A stretch of 33,160 bases of DNA from Thermomicrobiaceae bacterium (GTDB taxonomy: Bacteria > Chloroflexota > Chloroflexia > Thermomicrobiales > Thermomicrobiaceae), in NCBI GenBank assembly GCA_014874455.1, contig JADBJL010000112.1, positions 1-33,160 on the forward strand. Direction: 5' to 3'. The notes beneath the pieces are model-generated. The model made no database searches and was not told where the DNA came from. It was given only the letters and a program-made list of their open reading frames with translations. Of the stretch, positions 8,353 to 14,584 are shown in pieces. Both the position numbers and the translations under genes were made by a program. How positions within the stretch are numbered: position 1 is the stretch's first letter; each line of letters begins with the position of its first letter.

Positions 8353-9080
8353 TGGCCGACATTGGAACGGTTATGTGGAAGGAGTGGAAGGAAATCCTGA
8401 GCTGGGGAGGCGGTCGCGGCAAGATGACCCTCTTGGTCTTTGTTGGGGTCTTTGGCATTTTTCTCCCCTTTCAGATGGGGCGCGCCTGGGTTGAATCACC
8501 GATGGTGCTGGCCTACTGGGCCTGGGTGCCACTGTTCCTGGTGACCTCGGTGATTGCCGACGCGTTTGCTGGAGAGCGTGAGCGGCATACGCTGGAAACG
8601 CTGTTGGCCAGTCGCCTCCCCGACCGGGCGATCTTGTTCGGCAAGGTTGGCGCGGCAGTGGGGTATGGAGTGGGCGTAACCTGGCTCAGCCTGCTCTTGG
8701 GGTTAGTAACCGCCAACCTTATTCATGGACAGGGTATATTGTTGCTTTATTCTCCAGTAGTGGGTTTGGGTATTGTTGGGCTCAGCCTATTGGGGGCTGG
8801 CCTGGCCGCGAGTGCAGGGGTGCTGGTCTCTTTACGATCCGCTACGGTGCGCCAGGCACAGCAGACGCTGAGTATAGCGATTATGGTGCTGCTCTTCGTG
8901 CCGGTCTTCGGCATTCAAGCGTTGCCAGCGGAGTGGAAGGCGCGTCTGGGCGAGGCATTTATGGCGCTGGATATAACGCGCTTGGTTGTGATCGCGGTAG
9001 CGATTCTCGCCGCGCTCAATGCCGGCTTGCTCGTTGCAGCCATGGCCCGCTTCCGGCGAGCGCAGTTGCTCTCGGAGTGA
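8349..9080 (+). CDS. ABC-2 type permease
   Basis: A 243-aa membrane protein with about six hydrophobic helices. Its N-terminal WKEWKEI stretch and the cytoplasmic DAFAGERERHTLETLLASRL segment are hallmarks of ABC-2 permeases, the latter being the coupling-helix region. It starts 4 nt inside the ATPase gene and so belongs with it. The partner, length and layout suggest a homodimeric permease in a NatAB-like exporter. The substrate cannot be inferred. Confidence 0.88.
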   Translation: MMADIGTVMWKEWKEILSWGGGRGKMTLLVFVGVFGIFLPFQMGRAWVESPMVLAYWAWVPLFLVTSVIADAFAGERERHTLETLLASRLPDRAILFGKVGAAVGYGVGVTWLSLLLGLVTANLIHGQGILLLYSPVVGLGIVGLSLLGAGLAASAGVLVSLRSATVRQAQQTLSIAIMVLLFVPVFGIQALPAEWKARLGEAFMALDITRLVVIAVAILAALNAGLLVAAMARFRRAQLLSE

Positions 9081-9142
9081 CACTGCTTCAATCAAGCAAC
9101 CTGGTATGCGTAATGGAGGGGCATTCATGCAGGAAGAGCCTG

Positions 9143-10207
9143 ATGTCCAGATCAAATCTTCATAGAGCCATCCGGCCAGCGTTCGTTGTCATTCCTCTGC
9201 TTTCATTGTGCCTTGCTTGCCGTTCACCTGTTATGCCGGCACACCAAGCGGCAGCCACCCCAACAGCGCTGCCGTTGCCAACGGGAGCCGCGCCCAGTCC
9301 ACCTTCTTCAGGCAATCCAAACCCTTTCGGCGTGATGCTTCCGTCTCAGCTTGTGCGCTCGGCCCGGGGGATGCAGATCGCCAAGACGCTGGGAGCTGTC
9401 TATTTCCGGCCTGCTTCGGTCTTCCTGGATCAGTGGAACGGAACCTGCCTGGAGTGCGACATCGCTCTGAATGCCGGTTTGCAACTCGTTTTGACCGTGC
9501 GGAACAGCGGCCCGCTGCCCACCGCCCCGCCCCGCGACTTGGCGGCCTATCAACGCACCCTGAGCCAGGTGCTGGACACATACCGCCCGGTGGTCCTGGC
9601 GGTGGAAAACGAGGAGAACTCCGCCCTGTTCTACACCGGCACACCGGAGGACTACGCCGCCGAGTTGCAGGCCGCCTGCGAGGTGGCGCACCAAAAGGGC
9701 ATTCCCTGCACCAACGGTGGGCTGGTCAGCGCGCTGGTGGCCCTTCTAGTCTATGACCATTACCGGGAAAGCGGGCAAACAGCCAAAGCTCAAGACTTTG
9801 CCGCCCGAGCCTTTACGCCAGATCTGCAACGACAGTTGAACTCGCCCCAGGCTCAGGAGCAGATCGACAAGGGCAAAGCGCTTCTTTCAGCCTATCGCAC
9901 CGCCGGGGCGGATTACGTGAATTTTCACTGGTATATCGCTGATACGCAGGCGCTGGAAGAAGCAGTTACGTTCCTTCAGGCGCAGACGGGCCTGCCGGTC
10001 ATCACCAACGAGGTGGGCCAGACGACCGATGACCCCGGCCAGACCAGCGCCGTCATGGGCAAGATCGTGGAGCTGGGCCTGCCCATTGCGGTATGGTTCG
10101 GCCTGGATGGGCCAAAGGCGCGGGGCCTGGTCAACCCTGACGGCACGCTGCGGCCCACCGGCGAGGCATTCCGCCGCTTCATCGAAACTCATTTTCGAGG
10201 GACTTAA
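9143..10207 (+). CDS. Putative lipoprotein with clan GH-A-like TIM-barrel domain
   Basis: A 354-aa product from ATG 9143 (AGGAAG 6 nt upstream); earlier in-frame starts lack a Shine-Dalgarno. Residues 8-26 are a lipoprotein-type signal ending in LCLAC, although cysteine at -3 is unusual. A Pro/Ala/Ser/Thr-rich linker (about 31-60) precedes the domain. The domain has features of clan GH-A glycoside hydrolases: an N-E pair (N156-E157 in AVENEEN) where the acid/base would sit after strand 4, E290 in VITNEVG where the nucleophile would sit after strand 7, and NFHWY near 260. I do not recognise a specific GH family. It is probably surface-anchored. It lies 62 nt after the ABC permease and may be co-transcribed. 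The catalytic role is inferred. Confidence 0.6.
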   Translation: MSRSNLHRAIRPAFVVIPLLSLCLACRSPVMPAHQAAATPTALPLPTGAAPSPPSSGNPNPFGVMLPSQLVRSARGMQIAKTLGAVYFRPASVFLDQWNGTCLECDIALNAGLQLVLTVRNSGPLPTAPPRDLAAYQRTLSQVLDTYRPVVLAVENEENSALFYTGTPEDYAAELQAACEVAHQKGIPCTNGGLVSALVALLVYDHYRESGQTAKAQDFAARAFTPDLQRQLNSPQAQEQIDKGKALLSAYRTAGADYVNFHWYIADTQALEEAVTFLQAQTGLPVITNEVGQTTDDPGQTSAVMGKIVELGLPIAVWFGLDGPKARGLVNPDGTLRPTGEAFRRFIETHFRGT

Positions 10208-10250
10208 AGAAGCGATGTAGCCCGACGTGCAGGAACGGTTGATCGCTTCT
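10208..10250 (+). repeat. Perfect 9-bp inverted repeat after the lipoprotein gene
   Basis: AGAAGCGAT (10208-10216) and ATCGCTTCT (10242-10250) are exact reverse complements separated by 25 nt, starting at the base after the lipoprotein stop codon. This could form a terminator-like hairpin, but there is no T-run, and the right arm overlaps the decayed reading frame that follows. Confidence 0.4.
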
Positions 10251-10354
10251 GTCAGTTCATAACCGTTCTGCCCGAGAATGCGCTGGTCGAGCAGGATTGG
10301 GGGCTGAAGGAAGTGCTCGTCCACCTGGTGTATCACCGTGAGCATCTGGCGTGA
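10224..10354 (+). pseudogene. Remnant resembling a ClbS/DfsB-type four-helix protein
   Basis: Two short frames joined by a one-base shift near 10256-10260 read DVQERLIASVSS followed by a stretch containing WGLKEVLVHLVYHREH. The W-x-x-K-[ED]-V-L-x-H-[IL] pattern is typical of the first half of DinB-like ClbS/DfsB four-helix proteins. Only about 43 residues of an expected 150 or more remain. The remnant ends at the left breakpoint of the inverted segment. It is clearly non-functional; the family call is tentative because so little is left. Confidence 0.4.
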
Positions 10355-10607
10355 GTGGGCGTGGCATTTCGCTTCGGCGACAGGCGTGATTTGCCGATGC
10401 CAGCCTCGCCGGCCAGCACGACTGTCTGCCCGTGTCCGGTGCATGCCCCCTCAGCGCCTGCTCCAGCGTGCGCAGCGGCGCCTCCCGCCCGATGACGACG
10501 GGCATTCTATGCGGAAAGTTGGCGGTGCCGAAGGGCCCATCGTTCTTGCCTCCTGTCGCCTTCGGCGACATTCTCGTTGTGGAATAATTCGTTGAGTTCC
10601 ATTCCAT
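10339..10607 (-). pseudogene. N-terminal fragment of AAA/LuxR-type regulator (inverted piece)
   Basis: On the minus strand the translation contains MPVVIGREAPLRTLEQALRG, typical of the start of the ATPase domain in large AAA/BTAD/LuxR-type regulators. After a one-base shift comes QTVVLAGEAGIGKSRL, with Walker A GEAGIGKS. After a second one-base shift comes VAEAKCHAHSRQM. Each shift is consistent with a single lost base. The fragment stops at the 7-bp repeat TGAGCAT (10339-10345). The downstream part of the same domain is on the opposite strand from 10830. Broken and presumably inactive. Confidence 0.7.
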
Positions 10608-10759
10608 TGGTGACCGGGAGGGTTATCACTATCCTATATCCTCTTATCGCAGGGCGGCAGGGGTGCAATCAGTAGAATCGGTTTGAGCGCGCTTGCCACC
10701 CTCTCCCTGAGGTCAAAACCGAGACTCGTGGGGCCGCAATGCGTTGTGCCCTTATGCCG

Positions 10760-10829
10760 CCAGCTACGGATGCCCTTGCGGATGGCGTCTTTCACCAGTT
10801 CGGTGTGCGAGTACAGGTGGAGCTTGCAC
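10760..10829 (-). pseudogene. Possible C-terminal tail of a LuxR/NarL-type HTH
   Basis: Minus-strand translation MCKLHLYSHTELVKDAIRKGI strongly resembles the last turn of the LuxR/NarL helix-turn-helix domain, where (K)LxLxSxxELVxYAIRxGI is typical. No recognition helix precedes it; the sequence upstream is the breakpoint repeat. Within the inverted segment it has the same orientation as the ATPase N-terminal fragment. It may be a scrap of a neighbouring response regulator or of the same regulator family. Short, so only moderately supported. Confidence 0.4.
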
Positions 10830-11130
10830 ATGCTCATCCTGCAAGGCCAGCGCTACCAGCCGGATCGCGTGCTGCCTTACGCCCCACTCCTGGGCCTGTT
10901 GCGCGCGCGCTTCACCGCCCGTTCCGTAGCGGACATCGCCGATGACCTGGGGCCTGCCGCCCACGAACTCGTCAAGCTGTTCCCCGAACTGGCTACCCAC
11001 CTCCCCGACCTGACGCCCACACCGGCCCTCAACCCCGAACAAGAGAAAAGCCGTCTCTTCCAGGCGATGATAGAGTTCTTCGCCCGCCTGGCAGCGCGGA
11101 CGCCGCTGTTGGTTATCCTGGAGGACCTGC
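10830..11130 (+). pseudogene. Middle fragment of the same AAA/LuxR-type regulator
   Basis: The plus-strand frame from 10830 reads LILQGQRYQPDRVLPYAPLLGLLR, then DLGPAAHELVKLFPEL, LPDLTP, NPEQEKSRLFQAM and TPLLVILEDL. This is the usual order between Walker A and Walker B in AAA/LuxR-type regulators (PYAPL, ELxxLxPEL, EQEKxRLF, LLxxLEDLHW). Similarity ends at LEDL (about 11130), where HW would be expected, so the remaining several hundred residues are gone. The frame runs on to 11345 without family signal. The stretch 11131-11378 otherwise shows only a small hairpin, GCGGG/CCCGC. Confidence 0.65.
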
Positions 11131-11378
11131 GGGCCGGAGGGCAAAGTCCTGCCGCTATGGCGCGGGGCGCCGGTCACGGGGGCGGGCCGGTTGGTAGGGA
11201 AAGTCGGCTTGCCTGCAGTCGCTTTGCTGGCGTGGTTGTGGAAAGGCGGCGGTGTCCAGGCGGTTGCATCTTGCCTGCCGTGGTGCGAAAATCGCTAGCC
11301 TTGCAGTGGCGGGTTGCTTTGCCCGCAGAGAGAACAGGTGCGTGAAGGTCAGCGGGTGTTGCGGTGGCCGGTGTCTGC

Positions 11379-11456
11379 GCCCAATCGGCGCTTGCAGGCG
11401 ACTGCTTCGCCTCGCTGCGCTCGGCTCGCCGCCGCTGAAGCGCAGGCTGTTATGCC
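11379..11456 (+). other. Candidate attC-like recombination site 2 (best of three)
   Basis: Left arm GCGCTT (11388-11393), unpaired G11394, then CAG (11395-11397), pairs with CTG (11435-11437) and AAGCGC (11438-11443). A single extrahelical G between TT and CAG is the classical attC arrangement. The right core GTTATGC (11449-11455) matches GTTRRRY at 6 of 7 positions, and the left core GCCCAAT (11379-11385) matches RYYYAAC at 6 of 7. Between the arms is a GC-rich variable region. It sits right after the decayed regulator and about 60 nt before the next intact gene, where a cassette boundary would be expected. Confidence 0.55.
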
Positions 11457-11516
11457 GTCGTCCAAAGCTGAAAAATCACGTCAGCAACCTGCGGCGTGAG
11501 AGTAGCGAGGATTCTA

Positions 11517-11891
11517 ATGGCGAGACAACATGCCGTATTTTGGATCTTGATGATTCTATCATTTGCTACACTCCTATATGGCGTGTCTTCACTGGCCTTC
11601 TTCGGACAGACGATAGAAGGGGCCACCATGTACTACCCTGCCCCAGTGTTTTTCGCCATTCTTGCCCTTTTTGTCCGGGTCGAGGCTACAACACGCCTCT
11701 TCCCTTCCAGGATTTTGCTGGTGGTTTCTATCGCCCTTTTTGTAGCCGCGTATGGCGGGCTTGTCTACTATAGATGGATTGCTCCCCACCAGACGGTGAC
11801 GCAGGCTTGGAATGATGCGCTTGCGTTCATCAGCATAGTTTCGCCATTCGCAATCCTCTTCGGCGTGATGGCTGTCTTGATAAAATCGTAA
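11517..11891 (+). CDS. Small four-helix membrane protein (124 aa), unknown
   Basis: ATG 11517 has GAGG 6 nt upstream; the 21-nt in-frame extension upstream has no ribosome site. Four hydrophobic helices are visible (about residues 7-24, 40-55, 68-85 and 100-122) with a short VRVEATTRLF loop. No family is recognised. It is the first gene after attC-like site 2 and lies 27 nt upstream of the next membrane protein gene, suggesting one transcript. Confidence 0.65.
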   Translation: MARQHAVFWILMILSFATLLYGVSSLAFFGQTIEGATMYYPAPVFFAILALFVRVEATTRLFPSRILLVVSIALFVAAYGGLVYYRWIAPHQTVTQAWNDALAFISIVSPFAILFGVMAVLIKS

Positions 11892-11918
11892 GCACGGCAA
11901 GGCCCGGAAAGGAACGGT

Positions 11919-12602
11919 ATGAACGACAAGACTCTGCTGAAGATCGGCGGGGCTTGCGGCCTCCTCAGTGTCGCGGGCGAGGCAGCCGGCTATGCCTGGG
12001 CCGCGAGCGTTTTGGGCATCGCTGCGGACGTGTTCGATCTAGAACCGGGCCAGGCTTTGCCCTTGATCAGGCTGTACTGCCGCGAATTACAGTTCTTTCT
12101 CAGTGGGCTGATCCTGGGCTCAATCATCGCGATTCTGTTCTGGCTGGCACTCTATGACGCCCTCAAGGAGAGCAAGACGGCCTACGCGGTCCTGGGCGTG
12201 GTGGCCGGGGTCTTATCCGCTGCCGTGACCATTGTCTTCACGCTCCCGCAGGCTTCTGTGCTGCCAGTCCTGGCCCGAATGTATCCGGCCGCGGATGAAT
12301 CCAGCCGCGCCGCTGCGGAGGCTCTGTTTTACGCGGTCAGCCGCACGGGCTCCGGGTTCCTGCTTACGGCTCTCAGAATCCCGAGGATCGGTTTCATCAG
12401 CCTGGCTCTGCCACGCAGTCGAAAGTTTTCGCAGACGATGGCCTGGCTAGGGATTGCCACGGCAGCACTGACTCTCGTGGAGATGGGCTTGTGGATCACC
12501 CGAGGTTCGCCAAATGACCCCTTACCTGTGGGCTGGGTCGCCGCGACGCTGGGCCGCATTTGGGTCATCCTCGCCGGAGTTTGGCTGTTGCGCCTCAAGT
12601 GA
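11919..12602 (+). CDS. Polytopic membrane protein, DUF4386-like (tentative)
   Basis: A 227-aa protein with about six hydrophobic helices, starting with ATG behind AAGGAA. The general plan (KIGGACGLLSVAGE at the start, a second helix running into LALYDALKE, then a long helix pair and a C-terminal TM after a WITRG loop) resembles DUF4386-type proteins, but the match is loose. Function unknown. It is flanked by other small membrane proteins and ends at a stem-loop at 12603-12634. Confidence 0.65.
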   Translation: MNDKTLLKIGGACGLLSVAGEAAGYAWAASVLGIAADVFDLEPGQALPLIRLYCRELQFFLSGLILGSIIAILFWLALYDALKESKTAYAVLGVVAGVLSAAVTIVFTLPQASVLPVLARMYPAADESSRAAAEALFYAVSRTGSGFLLTALRIPRIGFISLALPRSRKFSQTMAWLGIATAALTLVEMGLWITRGSPNDPLPVGWVAATLGRIWVILAGVWLLRLK

Positions 12603-12634
12603 TGCCCTGACTGCTAGACCTTGAGGTCAGGGCA
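12603..12634 (+). terminator. Stem-loop after the DUF4386-like gene
   Basis: TGCCCTGAC (12603-12611) pairs perfectly with GTCAGGGCA (12626-12634) over 9 bp with a 14-nt loop, directly after the stop codon. No T-run follows, so intrinsic termination would be weak. The loop can form an alternative GACC-TTGA-GGTC hairpin. Confidence 0.5.
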
Positions 12635-12679
12635 CGACGGCTGGGCAGTTGGTGACCGTGCCCGCGAAAGGAGGTCATC

Positions 12680-13144
12680 ATGTTCGTATTCATAGGCCAA
12701 ATCCTCGTCATCGTGCACATACTGTTCGCCATCGCCGCATTCGGGCCGCTCTTCGCCTACCTGCCTTGGACGAGTTGGGCGCGCAGAAACCCCAAATCGC
12801 TGGCCTATACCTTTGGCGCGCAACTGTTCATCTTGAATCGCTAGGTAATTCCGGCTACGTTTATCGTGCTGGTTGCAGGTCTTCTGCTCTCGATCACCCG
12901 TTTTACGCAGGGTTGGATACTCACCTCGCTCATCCTGTACATTATTGTCTTGGTCATCGGTCTGGGAATTCTGCGCCCAAACCTGGCTCGACTGATGGCT
13001 CTGGCCGAGCAATTAGGCGAGGCATCTCAGGATCAGCTCCAGTCAGAATTCACGGCCCGAAGTCGGCGCCAAACCCAGGGTATCCTAGTCCTGGGGCTTC
13101 TGGTCATCATCATCCTGATCCTGATGGTGCTCAAGCCCTTCTAA
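12680..13144 (+). pseudogene. DUF2269-like membrane protein gene with one in-frame amber stop
   Basis: ATG 12680 follows a very strong AAAGGAGG Shine-Dalgarno (5-nt spacing). The frame codes for 154 residues but has TAG at 12842-12844 as codon 55. Both sides look like one protein: helix 1 (GQILVIVHILFAIAAFGPL) and LPWTSWARRNPKSLAY before the stop, then IPATFIVLVAGLLL, WILTSLILYIIVLVIGLGI and a final LVLGLLVIIILILMVLKPF helix after it. The plan of about four helices and an early histidine resembles DUF2269 proteins. No frameshift is needed. Either a recent nonsense mutation, a sequencing error, or less likely readthrough. Confidence 0.65.
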
Positions 13145-13223
13145 GCCAGATTTCTACGCACCCTAGATCTACAGTTATCGGTCCGGGCCAGCGGTTGCCT
13201 GTCGGCCATTCAAGGCTTGAGGC

Positions 13224-13315
13224 GGCATACCACCGTGTTGCATCCGACTGGCGTTCCGCTTCGCTCCGCGCTGCGACTGTCCCCCGCCGCTGGATGAACA
13301 GGTGCCCTGAATGCC
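13224..13315 (+). other. Candidate attC-like recombination site 3
   Basis: Left arm TGTT (13236-13239), unpaired G13240 and CATCC (13241-13245) pair with GGATG (13292-13296) and AACA (13297-13300), again leaving one extrahelical G next to TT/AA as at site 2. The outer ends GGCAT (13224-13228) and ATGCC (13311-13315) also pair, matching the ATGCC of site 2. The right core has lost its GTT (it reads GAATGCC), so recombination competence is doubtful. It separates the DUF2269-like pseudogene from the second CPBP gene. Confidence 0.45.
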
Positions 13316-13345
13316 AAAGGAATTCCAAAAGGAGTACCGGCCACG

Positions 13346-14077
13346 ATGCTAGAACGACGCTTCAGGCTCATTCTCTCTGCCTTTCTCGTTTTCTCTGTGC
13401 TGCTGGCCAGCGGCATCAGCACGGCGCTCTCGGGGGGACAATACACCGATCTATCTCCCATATTCTTGTTGGCTCTCATGCTGCTTCCGCTTCTGGCGCG
13501 GCGCAATCCCTTTGAGTTCTACGGCCTCACCTGGGGCAAGTTCCGAGAAGTGAGTCTGTGGAAGATGTTGGGGATCATGCTTGCCTTGTTTTTGGTCGTG
13601 CAATCCACGGCGTTCCTGTTTGCAGAGGATCTGGCAAGGTTTACGCGGCAATTCCCATCCCGAGCACCTGGGGTGATGAGTCGTGAGATCGTTGCCTCCT
13701 TCTCCCCCTGGTTGGCCATCCTCGTTTCCTTTTTTCAAACTGCCGCCGGCACCTTCCTGGAAGAGGCAGGATTCAGGGGACTGATCCAAAAGGTGCTCTC
13801 CTGGCCACGCTTCTTGCGACGGTTGAATCCCTGGCTGGCGATCGTAACGCAAGCAGTGCTCTTCGGTGCCGTGCACGCCGCCATGGTAGTAGGGTCGCCA
13901 GCGCCGCCGAGTGTGGCGATCTGGGTCTTGCTCTACCCAACCATCGCCGGCCTGGTGCTGGGGTATGTTTGCTATCACTACAACTCCATTCTCCCCGCTT
14001 GGTACATTCACTGGGGTAGCAACTTCCTGGCGGCCATCCTGGCCGTGGTGGGGCTAAACCCAATGGTAGCCCGCTGA
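13346..14077 (+). CDS. CPBP family intramembrane glutamic endopeptidase (second copy)
   Basis: A 243-aa membrane protein, start ATG 13346 with AAAAGGAG about 10 nt upstream. Motif 1 is EEAGFRG with E139/E140 and R144, motif 2 FGAVH with H177, and motif 3 IHWGSN with H222/N226. All catalytic positions of CPBP/Rce1 proteases are present. It is clearly diverged from the CPBP protein at 6558-7301, so the two are not a recent duplication. It is the last gene of the lower-GC island; the next gene has host composition. The substrate is unknown. Confidence 0.88.
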   Translation: MLERRFRLILSAFLVFSVLLASGISTALSGGQYTDLSPIFLLALMLLPLLARRNPFEFYGLTWGKFREVSLWKMLGIMLALFLVVQSTAFLFAEDLARFTRQFPSRAPGVMSREIVASFSPWLAILVSFFQTAAGTFLEEAGFRGLIQKVLSWPRFLRRLNPWLAIVTQAVLFGAVHAAMVVGSPAPPSVAIWVLLYPTIAGLVLGYVCYHYNSILPAWYIHWGSNFLAAILAVVGLNPMVAR

Positions 14078-14190
14078 ACCTGTAGCAGGGAACGACAGCG
14101 GTGTCGGCTATGGCTCGAAGAATTCTTGATCAGGGGGTATCCACGGGCGTGCTTGCCCGGGCTGCCGGCCAGTCAGGGAAGGGGGTGTCG

Positions 14191-14535
14191 ATGAGCGCGA
14201 TCCATGGGATGCTGGGAGAGTCGCTGGCGTTGCTGTACCTTCTGGTCGCGGCTGGTTCCTACCTGCGACGCCGGCGAGGCGGCCTGCCGGGCTGGCTGAC
14301 CGGCATCGCGCATGCCCTGCTCGCGGCCCAGGTACTCATCGGCGTGACGCTCTTCGTTCGGGCGCCTGGCGCCATTACCTGGTGGCACCCGGTTACCGGG
14401 CTGCTCGCCCTGGCAGCGCTCGGGCTGACTGTCCTGCTTCGCCCGCGCCTGGGCCGGGCCGACGCCACCGCGGTAACTGGACTGGTCGTCGCCGTCCTCG
14501 TCCTGACCGCCGTCGTCATCGCCCGCTCCCGTTGA
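14191..14535 (+). CDS. Small four-helix membrane protein (114 aa), unknown
   Basis: ATG 14191 lies 4-5 nt after AAGGGGGTG. The frame is open back to GTG 14101, but no ribosome site supports that longer form. Four hydrophobic helices are separated by short loops, the first positive (RRRRGG) and the second WWHP. Composition is GC-rich like the host genes to the right, so the island appears to end just before it. It is convergent with the RNase J gene. No family recognised. Confidence 0.65.
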   Translation: MSAIHGMLGESLALLYLLVAAGSYLRRRRGGLPGWLTGIAHALLAAQVLIGVTLFVRAPGAITWWHPVTGLLALAALGLTVLLRPRLGRADATAVTGLVVAVLVLTAVVIARSR

Positions 14536-14584
14536 GCGCACCGCGATCTGCCGTCGACGAGAGGCGCGAGCTGGGTCAAGGCAC

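Larger units (their letters stand above)
10339..10836. repeat. 484-bp inverted segment between 7-bp inverted repeats
   Basis: TGAGCAT (10339-10345) and ATGCTCA (10830-10836) are exact inverted repeats; the match does not extend on either side. Inverting 10346-10829 in silico joins the two halves of the decayed AAA regulator in frame: ...AKCHAHSRQM on one side continues as LILQGQRYQPDR on the other, with the repeat itself coding the M-L step. This points to a microhomology-sized inversion inside a former gene, or to an assembly or strain variant of the same form. Confidence 0.7.

Noticed and set aside
14078-14110. A fourth attC-like site (CGCTGAACCTGTAGCAGG) at the right end of the island
   Set aside because: The resemblance is confined to one half; no matching left arm with an unpaired base was found, and the bases are the CPBP stop-codon context.
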